Assembly: GCF_013302895.1 (NCBI RefSeq)
Contig: NZ_VJOK01000001.1
Location: 4,750,350 to 4,788,329 of the forward strand
DNA from: Streptomyces albus subsp. chlorinus
Lineage (GTDB): Bacteria > Actinomycetota > Actinomycetes > Streptomycetales > Streptomycetaceae
Reading direction: 5' to 3'
DNA: 37,980 nucleotides
In this document: in pieces, positions 31,108-37,980 of the stretch
Position numbering within the stretch: position 1 is the first letter of the stretch
Layout: each line of letters opens with the position of its first letter
Translations under genes and position numbers: made by a program
Notes under the pieces: generated by a model
The model's database searches: none
What the model saw: the letters and a program-made list of their open reading frames with translations, nothing else
What the model was told of the DNA's origin: nothing

Positions 31108-32105
31108 CCCCGCCCGCCCACCCCGACGACCACCCCGCCCCCGACGGCGACGGCTCCCCGGGCCCGCGAGCCCACGACTCCCGTCCCCACGGCCACCACT
31201 CCCACGGGCAGCACTCCCACGGGCAGCACTCCCACGGCCACCACGCCCACGGTCCCGGCGGCACCGAACCCGACTGGGAGGCGCTCGCCGAACACCTCGA
31301 ACGGGAGGCCGAACTGGGCGTGCCGTTCCTGGAGGCCGCCGCTGCCTGGCTGCACGACCTGCTGGGGCCCCGCGAGGTGACCCGCGTCCTGGACCTGGGC
31401 AGCGGCCCCGGCGTCAGCACCACGGCGCTCGCCCACGCCTTCCCCGGTGCCGAGACGGTCGCCGTGGACAGCGCGCGGGGGCTGCTGGAGCGGGCCCGCG
31501 CCCGCGCCGCCCGCGAGGGACTCGCCTCCCGTGTCACCACGCGTGAGGCCGAACTCCCCGACGGGCTGACGGACCTGGGCACGGCGGAACTCGTCTGGAC
31601 CAGCAACGTCGTCCACCACCTCGGCGACCAGCGCGCCGCGCTGGAGACCTTCGCCGGCGCGCTGCGCCCCGGCGGTGTGCTCGCGGTGCGCGAGCGGGGA
31701 CTGCCCGCCCGGTTCCTGCCCCGCGACATCGGCATCGGCCGCCCCGGCCTCCAGGCGCGGCTCGACGCGGTCGAGGAGGACCGGTTCAGCGCGATGCGTG
31801 CCGAACTCCCCGGCCACCGGCGTGTGGTGGAGGACTGGCCCGCGCTGCTGGTGGCCGCGGGGCTGGCCCCGACCGGCAGCCGCAGCTTCCTCACCGACCT
31901 GCCCGCGCCGCTGGACCCGGTCGCCCGCACCCATGTGCGCGACCGCCTCCAGCGCTCCCGCGACAACCTCGCAGACAGCCTCGACGCCGAGGACCTGGCA
32001 ACCCTCGACGTCCTCCTGGACGACGCCTCCCCCGACGGCATCCTGCGCCGCCCCGACGTGTTCTTCCTGACGGCGACGACGGTGCACACGGCGGTACGCG
32101 CCTGA
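31104..32105 (+). CDS. SAM-dependent methyltransferase with His-rich N-terminus
   Basis: 333 aa. The first 55 residues are low complexity with a His-rich block (HSHGQ repeated, residues about 30-50). The catalytic fold starts near 60, with motif I VLDLGSGPGVSTTALA near 97, ETVAVDSARGLLERAR and WTSNVVHHLGDQ, followed by LRPGGVLAVRERG. It is a class I methyltransferase of unknown substrate. The ATG overlaps the LysR stop by 4 nt, with GGAGGAGG inside the lysR 3' end, so translation is coupled. The His block may bind Ni/Zn or simply be a repeat expansion. Confidence 0.85.
   Translation: MTPPAHPDDHPAPDGDGSPGPRAHDSRPHGHHSHGQHSHGQHSHGHHAHGPGGTEPDWEALAEHLEREAELGVPFLEAAAAWLHDLLGPREVTRVLDLGSGPGVSTTALAHAFPGAETVAVDSARGLLERARARAAREGLASRVTTREAELPDGLTDLGTAELVWTSNVVHHLGDQRAALETFAGALRPGGVLAVRERGLPARFLPRDIGIGRPGLQARLDAVEEDRFSAMRAELPGHRRVVEDWPALLVAAGLAPTGSRSFLTDLPAPLDPVARTHVRDRLQRSRDNLADSLDAEDLATLDVLLDDASPDGILRRPDVFFLTATTVHTAVRA
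31197..31256 (+). repeat. 15-bp in-frame repeat encoding HSHGQ
   Basis: Four 15-bp units (CACTCCCACGGGCAG twice perfect, then two variants) encode the His-rich block of the methyltransferase. Confidence 0.9.
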
Positions 32106-32120
32106 GGGAGCGGCCCGGCG

Positions 32121-32249
32121 CCCGCGGACTGCCACCGCCGCTCCCGCGGGCTGCCACCGCCGCTTCCGCGGGCTGCTGCCACCGGTCCTGCGGGCTGCCG
32201 TCACGGGTCCCGCGGGTGCTGCCACCGGTCCCGCGGGGCGCCGTCACCG
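32121..32249. repeat. 21-22-bp imperfect tandem repeat (6 units)
   Basis: Units start at 32121, 32143, 32165, 32186, 32208 and 32229. Each begins YCCGCGG or similar and continues with CTGCCACC-like sequence. The array fills the convergent gap between the methyltransferase (plus) and the membrane protein (minus). CCGCGG cores allow many alternative hairpins, so it may serve as a bidirectional terminator. Confidence 0.85.
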
Positions 32250-32271
32250 CGCCCGAGGCCGCCGCCACGGC

Positions 32272-32940
32272 TCACCCGCGCAGCGTCATCTCCCAGTGCG
32301 CCGCGTCCCGGCCGGTCGCGGAGCCGCCCTGCGGGAGGACGACGACGGTCAGCGTCGTCTCGTGGCCGCTGCCCGGCCGTACCGTCACCCGTACGGGCAC
32401 GGTACGGCGTTCGCCCTCGCCCAGCGGCGCGGTGAGCCTCCGGCCCGCCGCCCGGCTGGTGTGCCAGACGCTGGTGCTGCCGTCCTCGGCCCCGTCGTCC
32501 AGGGCCGCGCCCGCGCGGACGACGAGCGGGGCGTCGTCGTACTCGGAGACGTTCGCCTCGGCGTCCGGTTCCCCGATCCGCAAGGTGCCGTCCGAGTGGT
32601 TCTCGTAGGTGACGGCGAAGCGGTAGGTGCCCGGGGCCGTGCCCGGCACCCGCCGCACCCCGCCGACGGTGACGGCCAGCCCGTCCTCGTACGTGGCGGT
32701 CCCGCCCGGCGCGAGCGGGTCGGCGACACCGGCCGAGGCCCCGCCGGCGCCCTCCTCGATCTGGCCGTAGCCGTCCAGGCCCCGCTCCAGTTCGGACAGC
32801 CACAGGGCTCCGGCGGCGAGCAGCAGCACCCCCAGGAAGAGCACGGCCACGCAGCCCGCCTGCCAGCCCCCGGCCCGGCGGGCCCCGCCGGGCACCTCCG
32901 CCCCCGCCGCCGTCTCCGCCGCCGTCCCGGTGTCCGCCAT
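32272..32940 (-). CDS. Membrane-anchored protein with extracellular beta domain
   Basis: 222 aa. A cytosolic stretch of about 28 residues is followed by one hydrophobic segment (CVAVLFLGVLLLAAGALWL, about 30-48). An outside domain then has a DUF4352-like beta pattern (YRFAVTYENHSDGTLRIG, VPVRVTVRPGSGHETTLTVV). No catalytic motif is seen. The -10 TAGCGT (32947-32952) is 6 nt before the ATG, giving a leaderless mRNA. A box close to the published MacR consensus lies immediately upstream (32975-32990), and MacR is known to control membrane-protein genes in Streptomyces. Role unknown; perhaps morphogenesis or envelope stress. Confidence 0.75.
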   Translation of the reverse strand: MADTGTAAETAAGAEVPGGARRAGGWQAGCVAVLFLGVLLLAAGALWLSELERGLDGYGQIEEGAGGASAGVADPLAPGGTATYEDGLAVTVGGVRRVPGTAPGTYRFAVTYENHSDGTLRIGEPDAEANVSEYDDAPLVVRAGAALDDGAEDGSTSVWHTSRAAGRRLTAPLGEGERRTVPVRVTVRPGSGHETTLTVVVLPQGGSATGRDAAHWEMTLRG

Positions 32941-32946
32941 ACCGTC

Positions 32947-32991
32947 ACGCTAGGCGGCACCCGCGGCCCGGACATGAGTACGGATACTCAT
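32947..32991 (-). promoter_or_regulatory. Promoter with MacR-like inverted repeat
   Basis: ATGAGTA-CGGA-TACTCAT (32974-32991) is a perfect 7-4-7 inverted repeat centred in the -35 region, upstream of the -10 TAGCGT (minus strand, 32947-32952). It differs at one base from TGAGTACnnGTACTCA, the MacR site as I recall it from S. coelicolor work. The position suits activation. Confidence 0.65.
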
Positions 32992-33058
<67 letters not shown>

Positions 33059-33177
33059 GCGGCCGCCTGGTTGCGCACGGCGCGGTTCATCTTCCGGGCG
33101 GCGTGCGCCAGGCGCCGGGCCCGTCGGCGGCGCGCCGCGCCGTACGTGGCGGGAGCGTCCCGGACGGGCGCCGCTCC

Positions 33178-34014
33178 CTACGGCAGGTTCCTGCCGAACC
33201 CGCTGGCCAGCGGCATCCGCAGGCCCAGCGGCGGCGGCGCGGCGAAGGCGTCGGCGAGCGGCCGGCTGAAGTCCCGGGCGCACAGCGTCCCCAGGACGAA
33301 GTCCCGGGTGAGGCAGGCCACTTCGAAGGCGTATCCGCGCAGCCCGTGCCCGTCGGTGTGCACCTCGAAACGGCACACCTGGGCGTTCACCTTCTTGGCG
33401 CGCTCGGCGAAGCGGTAGGACAGCTCCGGGTCGGTCGTGGTGTCGGCGGTGCCGTGCACCAGCAGCACGTGGCGCCCCCGCAGCCGCCGCACCGTGTCCC
33501 CGCCGTCGCCCTGCTCCCCGGCCTCTCCCGTCTGCCCCGTCTGCCCCGTCTGCCCCGTCTCCGCGCCCCCCGCGCCGTCCGGGCGCGCGTCGGCCTCCTC
33601 CAGGCAGGGGCCCAGCGCCACCACCGAGACGACGGCGGGGTGACCGGCGGCGCGCAGGGCGGCCCGGCCCCCCACGTCGGCGCCGACCAGGCACACCGGA
33701 ACGTCGCCGTACCGCCGCACCACTTCCTCGACGGCCCACTCGGCGTCCTGCGCGGGATCGACGGCGGACCCGGCCCAGCCGCGGCTGCGGTAGCGGACGA
33801 TGTGGGCGACCAGCGGATCGTCGCGCGAGGTCGCGTTCCCCAGCCGGCGCGCGAGCGGGACGGCGGAGGCCGCGGCCAGTACGGAGCCGCGCCGCCCGCC
33901 GCCGACGGTGCCGCCGCCGGGCAGGACGAGGACGACGGCGTGCGGTGCCTGTCCCACGGCCCCCCGCGGCCGTCCCAGGCGTGGTTCCCTCACGGGCAAC
34001 GCTCGCTGAACCAT
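33178..34014 (-). CDS. Alpha/beta hydrolase-fold protein
   Basis: 278 aa. The fold is suggested by VVLVLPGGG near residue 27, a nucleophile-elbow position [14 protein letters not shown] near 106, [17 protein letters not shown] near 190 and a late His in [12 protein letters not shown] near 220. The elbow is G-A-D-V-G, with Asp instead of Ser, as in epoxide hydrolases and dehalogenases, or possibly an inactive site. A Thr-Gly-Gln repeat linker (9-bp units, 33532-33558) sits mid-protein. The ATG at 34014 diverges from the adenosine deaminase gene with 110 nt between. The substrate is unknown. Confidence 0.75.
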   Translation of the reverse strand: MVQRALPVREPRLGRPRGAVGQAPHAVVLVLPGGGTVGGGRRGSVLAAASAVPLARRLGNATSRDDPLVAHIVRYRSRGWAGSAVDPAQDAEWAVEEVVRRYGDVPVCLVGADVGGRAALRAAGHPAVVSVVALGPCLEEADARPDGAGGAETGQTGQTGQTGEAGEQGDGGDTVRRLRGRHVLLVHGTADTTTDPELSYRFAERAKKVNAQVCRFEVHTDGHGLRGYAFEVACLTRDFVLGTLCARDFSRPLADAFAAPPPLGLRMPLASGFGRNLP

Positions 34015-34095
34015 GGCGCAACAATGGCACGCCACGGCGTGATCGGAAGGGGGTTGGCGCAAGGGAGTTGGGAAACCCGCGCCGCCCTCCTGTGT

Positions 34096-34118
34096 TCTAC
34101 GCGCGTAGGAGCTACAGT
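34096..34118 (+). promoter_or_regulatory. Adenosine deaminase promoter with palindromic operator
   Basis: The 12-bp palindrome CTACGCGCGTAG (34097-34108) lies in the -35/-10 spacer, and TACAGT (34113-34118) is the -10, 6 nt before the ATG at 34125. An 11-bp identical sequence (TCTACGCGCGT) precedes the nucleoside uptake operon at 11418-11428 in the same position relative to its -10. Confidence 0.65.
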
Positions 34119-34124
34119 GCCGTG

Positions 34125-35303
34125 ATGGCAAGCGAAACCGAGAGCAGCACCCTCCCCAAGGGAACCGTTCCCGCCGGCACCGTCCCCGCCGGCGTCGTCC
34201 CCACCACGGAGCAGATCCGCCGCGCACCCAAGGTCCTGCTGCACGACCACCTCGACGGCGGGCTGCGCCCGGCCACCATCGTCGAGCTGGCCCGCGAGAC
34301 CGGGTACGACGCGCTCCCCGAGACCGACGCCGAGCGGCTGGAGGTCTGGTTCCGCGAGTCCGCCGACTCCGGCTCGCTGGAGCGCTACCTGGAGACGTTC
34401 TCGCACACGGTCGGCGTCATGCAGACCCGCGACGCGCTCTTCCGCGTCGCCGCCGAGTGCGCCGAGGACCTGGCCGCCGACGGCGTCGTCTACGCCGAGG
34501 TCCGCTACGCGCCCGAACAGCACCTTTTGGGCGGCCTCACGCTGGAGCAGGTGGTCGAGGCCGTGGACGAGGGCTTCCGCGAGGGGGAACGCCGGGCCCG
34601 CGCGGGCGGCCACCGCATCCGCGTCGGCGCGCTGCTGACCGCCATGCGGCACGCGGCCCGCGCGCTGGAGATCGCCGAGCTGGCCAACCGCTACCGCGAT
34701 CTGGGCGTCGTCGGCTTCGACATCGCGGGCGCCGAGGCCGGCTACCCGCCCACCCGGCACCTGGACGCCTTCGAGTACCTCAAGCGGGAGAACAACCACT
34801 TCACCATCCACGCGGGCGAGGCCTTCGGGCTCCCGTCCATCTGGCAGGCACTCCAGTGGTGCGGCGCCGACCGGCTCGGGCACGGGGTGCGCATCATCGA
34901 CGACATCCAGGTCGCCGACGACGGCGCCGTCAAGCTGGGCCGGCTGGCCGCCTACGTGCGCGACAAGCGCGTCCCGCTGGAGCTGTGCCCCACCTCCAAC
35001 CTCCAGACGGGCGCGGCACCCTCCTACGCGGAGCACCCCATCGGACTGCTGCGCAGGCTGCACTTCCGGGCGACGGTCAACACCGACAACCGCCTCATGA
35101 GCGGCACCAGCATGACGAACGAGTTCGACCAGCTCGTGCGGACGTTCCGCTACACGCTGGACGACATGCAGTGGTTCACCGTCAATGCGATGAAGTCGGC
35201 GTTCATTCCTTTCGATGAACGTCTCGCCATGATCAACGATGTGGTGAAGCCGGGATACGCGGCCCTCAAATCCGAGTGGCTGTTCCAGAACACCCCCGGC
35301 TGA
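34125..35303 (+). CDS. add: Adenosine deaminase
   Basis: 392 aa. Catalytic blocks: [11 protein letters not shown] (metal HxH, about 38-48), [10 protein letters not shown] (His and catalytic Glu near 228), RLGHGVRI and the late metal Asp in [10 protein letters not shown] near 325. It hydrolyses adenosine and deoxyadenosine to inosine and deoxyinosine in purine salvage. A tail of about 25 aa containing TVPAG x2 precedes the fold. The ATG at 34125 follows a -10 by 6 nt without a Shine-Dalgarno, so it is probably leaderless; GTG 34122 is less likely. The shared operator with the uptake operon links it to imported nucleosides. Confidence 0.93.
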   Translation: MASETESSTLPKGTVPAGTVPAGVVPTTEQIRRAPKVLLHDHLDGGLRPATIVELARETGYDALPETDAERLEVWFRESADSGSLERYLETFSHTVGVMQTRDALFRVAAECAEDLAADGVVYAEVRYAPEQHLLGGLTLEQVVEAVDEGFREGERRARAGGHRIRVGALLTAMRHAARALEIAELANRYRDLGVVGFDIAGAEAGYPPTRHLDAFEYLKRENNHFTIHAGEAFGLPSIWQALQWCGADRLGHGVRIIDDIQVADDGAVKLGRLAAYVRDKRVPLELCPTSNLQTGAAPSYAEHPIGLLRRLHFRATVNTDNRLMSGTSMTNEFDQLVRTFRYTLDDMQWFTVNAMKSAFIPFDERLAMINDVVKPGYAALKSEWLFQNTPG

Positions 35304-35419
35304 CCCCGTGTGACCAGCGGCTGAGCCGTCCCTCCGCCCGGTGCGCGGGACGGCCGGCCGCCCCGCCGGCACCGCCGCCGCCCGCCGCCCGACGGCGACT
35401 TACGGCGGTGCCGACGTGT

Positions 35420-35488
35420 TTGCGGCCGCTCGGAATTCCTGGCTACGTTCGCCGGGCTGCTCAAGCCCCGTCGGGCTGCTCGAAGCCC
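35420..35488 (+). promoter_or_regulatory. Promoter and two-hairpin leader of the secreted-protein gene
   Basis: TTGCGG (35420-35425), an 18-nt spacer and TACGTT (35444-35449) predict a start near 35456. The leader holds two tandem near-identical stem-loops, GGGCT-GCTCA-AGCCC (35454-35468) and GGGCT-GCTCGA-AGCCC (35473-35488), followed by GAGGA and the ATG at 35512. The paired hairpins may stabilise the mRNA or act in its control. Confidence 0.6.
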
Positions 35489-35511
35489 CCATTCCGAGGA
35501 CGTAAAGACTG

Positions 35512-35904
35512 ATGAAGCAGGTAGCCAAGAAGACCGTGGGAGTCGCCGCGCTGGGTGCGGCCGTCGTCATGGCGGGCGCGGGTGCCGCCTCCGCGGCCCC
35601 CACCGACGCGCTCGGCGCCTCCGGCGGCCAGGCGCTCGGCCCGGTCACCGAGACCGCGGGCCAGACCCTGGGGAACCTCCCGCTGAAGCAGGCCGCCCAG
35701 GTTCTGCCGGGCGGGCTCTCCGAACCGGTCGGTGTCGCCCAGGAGGCCCTGACCGGCGCGCTGACCGGCACCCCGCTGGACGTCGCGGAGCCGGTCGCCG
35801 ACAGCGCCCGCAAGTCCACCGCCGGCAAGAGCTCGGCTCCCGGCGGCGGCATGCTCGGCGGCCTGCCCCTCGGCAAGGCCCTGCCGGTCGGCGGCTCCCA
35901 CTGA
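35512..35904 (+). CDS. Small secreted protein
   Basis: 130 aa. A Sec signal peptide is clear: MKQVAKKTVGVAALGAAVVM, then AGAGAASA with predicted cleavage at ASA/AP. The mature protein of about 100 aa is Gly/Ala/Leu/Pro-rich without Cys (for example QTLGNLPLKQAAQVLPGG and MLGGLPLGKALPVGG). It resembles abundant Streptomyces secreted proteins of unknown role. It has its own promoter and a double terminator, so it is monocistronic. GAGGA is 11 nt before the ATG. No enzyme motif is visible. Confidence 0.85.
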   Translation: MKQVAKKTVGVAALGAAVVMAGAGAASAAPTDALGASGGQALGPVTETAGQTLGNLPLKQAAQVLPGGLSEPVGVAQEALTGALTGTPLDVAEPVADSARKSTAGKSSAPGGGMLGGLPLGKALPVGGSH

Positions 35905-35913
35905 CACCCCCGC

Positions 35914-35992
35914 CCGGCTCGCCCCGGCCCCGCGCCGGGCCGAGCCGGAGACGACGGCGGCGGGCGCCCCGCGAGGGGGCGCCCGCCGTCGT
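35914..35992 (+). terminator. Double terminator hairpins
   Basis: Hairpin 1: CCGGCTCG (35914-35921) with CGAGCCGG (35941-35948), enclosing CCCGGC/GCCGGG. Hairpin 2: 35951-35970 with 35976-35992, about 17 bp with a 3-nt bulge (ACGACGGCGG...CCGCCGTCGT). Both follow the secreted-protein stop within 90 nt. From there to 36132 I see only GTGTG/GCGTG-rich spacer. Confidence 0.85.
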
Positions 35993-36132
35993 GCGTGTGG
36001 CCGTCGCGCGTGTGAAGGCCATCGCGTGTGAGGGCACACGCGTGTGCGGGCCCTCGTTTGCGGGGGTCATGGGGATTATGCGGGCCCTCGCCCGTGCGGG
36101 CCTGCGGAGCACCGGCCCGCCGGGGCCGCGGC

Positions 36133-36336
36133 TCACCAGGCGGACCTGCGGTGTCGGTTCTCGTCCGGGAGGAGGACCCACAGGGCGAGGTAGAGCAGGA
36201 ACTGCGGCCCGGGCAGCAGGCACGAGGCGAGGAAGAGCACGCGCATCGTGGTGGGTGTGGTGCCGAAGCGCCGGGCCAGAGCGGCGCACACGCCGCCGAT
36301 CATCCGTCCTTCGGCCGGGCGGGCAAGTGCGGTCAT
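36133..36336 (-). CDS. PspC domain protein
   Basis: 67 aa, essentially one PspC domain: GRMIGGVCAALARRFG near residue 10, then TTMRVLFLASCLLPGP and FLLYLALWVLLPDE, forming a hydrophobic hairpin. Small actinobacterial PspC proteins are membrane-associated and linked to envelope stress. GAAGGAG is 8 nt before the ATG at 36336. It is the last of three minus-strand genes on the right edge but is separated by 143 nt from VanZ, so it may be transcribed alone. Confidence 0.88.
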   Translation of the reverse strand: MTALARPAEGRMIGGVCAALARRFGTTPTTMRVLFLASCLLPGPQFLLYLALWVLLPDENRHRRSAW

Positions 36337-36479
36337 GAGGCTTGCTCCTTCGCTGGTCCGTATGCGGGCACGACCGGAGGTCCGCCGTCCGGTACCTCGT
36401 CCGGTACCGGTTCCGGGTCGCCGGCCCGTGCCGTCCGACACTTCCGACAGTAGAACGGACCAAACGGGCGAACATCCCG

Positions 36480-37124
36480 CTACGGTGCCATTCCGACCCT
36501 GGTCGCCCTCGGGGTCGAACCCTGAGACCCGTCCTCCCGCAGACGTACCCCGCTCCCGCGCACGGCGGCCTTCCCAAGCGCCGTCCCCCCGGACCCGGAC
36601 GACCCGGCCCCGGACTCGGTCCCCGTGCGCCGGCCGCCCAGACGGCCCCCGTGGCCCCCGGCTCGGTGGCGCAGCCAGCGGCGCACCGGCGGGAAGACGA
36701 AACCGGCGGCCAGCCCGACCCCCGCCGTGTTCAGCAGTACCGAGTCCACGTTGACGACCTGGCCCGGCACCCCCGCCTGCGCCAGGGTGATCCCCACCGA
36801 CAGCATCGCCCCCGCGAACACGGTGCGCGCCAGAGTGCCCGGCAGCGGGCGGTGGAGCCGGCCGGAGGCCAGCGGCAGCAGCACGCCGAAGGGTGCCAGC
36901 AGCGCCAGCCCCCCGCCGATGCCCTCCAGCGCGGCCCGCGGCCCGTCCGCCAGGTCGGACCGGATCGTGGCCAGCGGATGCAGATTGGCCGGCGCCACCC
37001 AGGGCACCGCCAGCGGGCGCAGCGTCAGCCAGCCGACGAGACACAGGTGCGCCGCCAGCAGGAGGAGTCCCGTGGCGCGGATGCGGGAGGCGGGCAAGGG
37101 GCCGCCGGAGCCATGGCGCTGCAC
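36480..37124 (-). CDS. VanZ-like membrane protein
   Basis: 214 aa from the GTG at 37124. There are four hydrophobic segments: ATGLLLLAAHLCLVGWLTL, GGGLALLAPFGVLLPLA, TVFAGAMLSVGITLAQ and LLNTAGVGLAAGFVF. The VanZ-type NLHPLATIRSDLADGP loop comes before TM2 and VNVDSVLLNTAG before TM4. VanZ proteins are implicated in glycopeptide resistance and envelope function, mechanism unclear. The C-terminal 70 aa are polar, Gly/Arg/Ser-rich. The start is uncertain (no good Shine-Dalgarno); the longer frame to 37295 is repeat-derived and unlikely. Confidence 0.82.
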   Translation of the reverse strand: MQRHGSGGPLPASRIRATGLLLLAAHLCLVGWLTLRPLAVPWVAPANLHPLATIRSDLADGPRAALEGIGGGLALLAPFGVLLPLASGRLHRPLPGTLARTVFAGAMLSVGITLAQAGVPGQVVNVDSVLLNTAGVGLAAGFVFPPVRRWLRHRAGGHGGRLGGRRTGTESGAGSSGSGGTALGKAAVRGSGVRLREDGSQGSTPRATRVGMAP

Positions 37125-37201
37125 GTCATCAAGGACGCCATCGCCTTCCGCCGCGGTTCCGGAACCGCGTCCTGAGCGGGTCAGGGCTATGTCACACGCG
37201 T

Positions 37202-37276
37202 GTTCCGTGCCCCGAACCGGGTTCCGCACCCGGCACCGTGTTCCGCGCCCGGCACCGGGTTCCGGCCTTGCTCCGG
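37202..37276. repeat. 19-bp tandem repeat (4 units) upstream of VanZ
   Basis: GTTCCG recurs at 37202, 37221, 37240 and 37259 (19-bp period; units 2 and 3 nearly identical, GTTCCGCRCCCGGCACCGK), with decayed copies at 37277 and 37299. The array lies between the lipoprotein gene end and the VanZ start. No other element is seen in 37125-37418. Confidence 0.85.
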
Positions 37277-37418
37277 GTTCCGGCGCCCCCGGCACCAGGT
37301 TCTCCCCTGCTCCTGGTCCGGCCCTTGTGGACCGGGTACCGCCGCCGCCCCGGCACCGGCGGCCCCGGCACTGGCGTGACCCGGAGCCCGGGAGGGTACC
37401 GGTCTTCCGGTCAGGCGG

Positions 37419-37980
37419 TCAGACGTCGGTGCCCGCGGTCTCGGCGGCCTCCGGGTGGGTGCGCAGTGCCGTGTCGCACTCGTAGCGCCGGAGCGGTCCG
37501 GCCGCCTCGTCGTCGGCGGGCCCGCCGAGGACCACCCCTTCGTCGGCGTCGGCCGCCGCGGTGTCCGCCAGGGTGCACACCAGTTGCGCCAGCGCGAACG
37601 GGGGCAGCGCGTCCAGGGACCGGTTCAGCCGCAGCGCCTCGTCCGGGTCGCCGTCCCGGGAGCCGCTGACCTTCAGATCGTTCGGCACGGCCGTCTCGAA
37701 GCCCGCCGTGTCCTCCATGGCACCCGGCTGCCGCTGCAACTCCTCCAGCAGTTCGCGCGCCACCGGCAGCCGCTCCGTGGCGGAGCGCCCGTCCGGCATG
37801 CGGACCTCCCGCTCGACGGGTGAGACACGCGAGCCGCACACGAGGTAGAGGCGGACGATCGAGTCGGCGCCGTCGCCGTCCGGCCGTTCCCGGTCCTCGG
37901 GCAGCACACAGCCCACCCGCGAGGGGGCGGCTCCGGCGTCCACCGGTACGGACGTGGCCCGGATGCCGCACCCGGTCGCC
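37419..37980 (-). CDS. Lipoprotein, C-terminal part (runs off right edge; possibly AfsQ-associated)
   Basis: The frame is open to the window edge. Upstream of an internal GTG (37943) it reads ATGCGIRATSVPVDAGAAPS (first Ala spanning the edge), where T-G-C (Cys at 37968-37970) is a lipobox end. So the signal peptide lies outside and 37943 is not the start. The mature protein of about 180 aa has RLYLVCGSRVSPVEREVRMP and AQLVCTLADTAAADADEG, without an enzyme motif, and two mid-protein Cys. By position relative to add/secreted/PspC/VanZ it could be the lipoprotein encoded with the afsQ1-afsQ2 two-component system in S. coelicolor; that needs sequence beyond the window. Confidence 0.7.
   Translation of the reverse strand, partial: ATGCGIRATSVPVDAGAAPSRVGCVLPEDRERPDGDGADSIVRLYLVCGSRVSPVEREVRMPDGRSATERLPVARELLEELQRQPGAMEDTAGFETAVPNDLKVSGSRDGDPDEALRLNRSLDALPPFALAQLVCTLADTAAADADEGVVLGGPADDEAAGPLRRYECDTALRTHPEAAETAGTDV

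Noticed and set aside
37941..37943. GTG 37943 as start of the right-edge gene
   Set aside because: The frame continues upstream with a lipobox Cys (37968-37970), so the true start lies beyond the window.

Overview
The window is high-GC, GC3-rich actinobacterial DNA and almost certainly comes from a Streptomyces chromosome. Evidence includes frequent GTG/TTG starts, 1- and 4-nt stop/start overlaps, many apparently leaderless genes, XRE/DUF5753 and DUF6879 proteins, and a TTA codon in one small gene. As I recall it, gene order matches the S. coelicolor segment running from the teichulosonic-acid genes through the nucleoside-uptake operon to adenosine deaminase and the afsQ locus. That correspondence is from memory and was not searched.

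Layout. 1-1.5 kb: start of a lipoprotein gene, an octanucleotide tandem array, and a Clp-N domain/HTH protein with its own promoter and operator-like repeats. 1.5-9.75 kb: a nonulosonic (probably Kdn) acid polymer cluster. It holds a polysialyltransferase-like GT and a GT2 (minus strand), then, divergently, a DUF6716 GT, a CMP-nonulosonate synthetase fused to a KdsC-like phosphatase, a NeuB-type synthase and a further GT-like protein, closed by a perfect hairpin. 9.9-11.2 kb: M20 amidohydrolase. 11.4-18.65 kb: a nucleoside salvage operon (BMP lipoprotein, double ABC ATPase, two permeases, cytidine deaminase, thymidine phosphorylase).

18.65-24.4 kb: a less GC-extreme accessory island. It has a 35-aa Cys protein, an 81-aa/DUF6879/XRE-DUF5753 triad, a chain of tiny overlapping ORFs with one apparent frameshift, a 168-aa His/Cys protein followed by a methyltransferase, and a metallopeptidase pseudogene (frameshifted, with HExxH changed to QExxH). 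24.46-28.6 kb: a stand-alone C-A-T-TE NRPS. 28.7-32.1 kb: MFS exporter with divergent LysR and a coupled methyltransferase. 32.3-34.0 kb: a single-TM protein under a MacR-like box, and an alpha/beta hydrolase. 34.1-38 kb: adenosine deaminase, a small secreted protein, PspC, VanZ and the end of a lipoprotein gene.

How the parts fit. The uptake operon and the distant adenosine deaminase gene share an 11-bp match that forms a 12-bp palindrome at add (CTACGCGCGTAG). At both promoters it lies just 5' of the -10, suggesting one regulator for nucleoside uptake and catabolism. The phosphatase fusion in the nonulosonate cluster points to the 9-phosphate route (sugar-6-P + PEP, dephosphorylation, CMP activation). 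Short tandem repeats (6 to 27 bp) recur throughout, within and between genes, as low-complexity inserts or hairpin-rich spacers. All family names rest on motifs read by eye; no database search was run.
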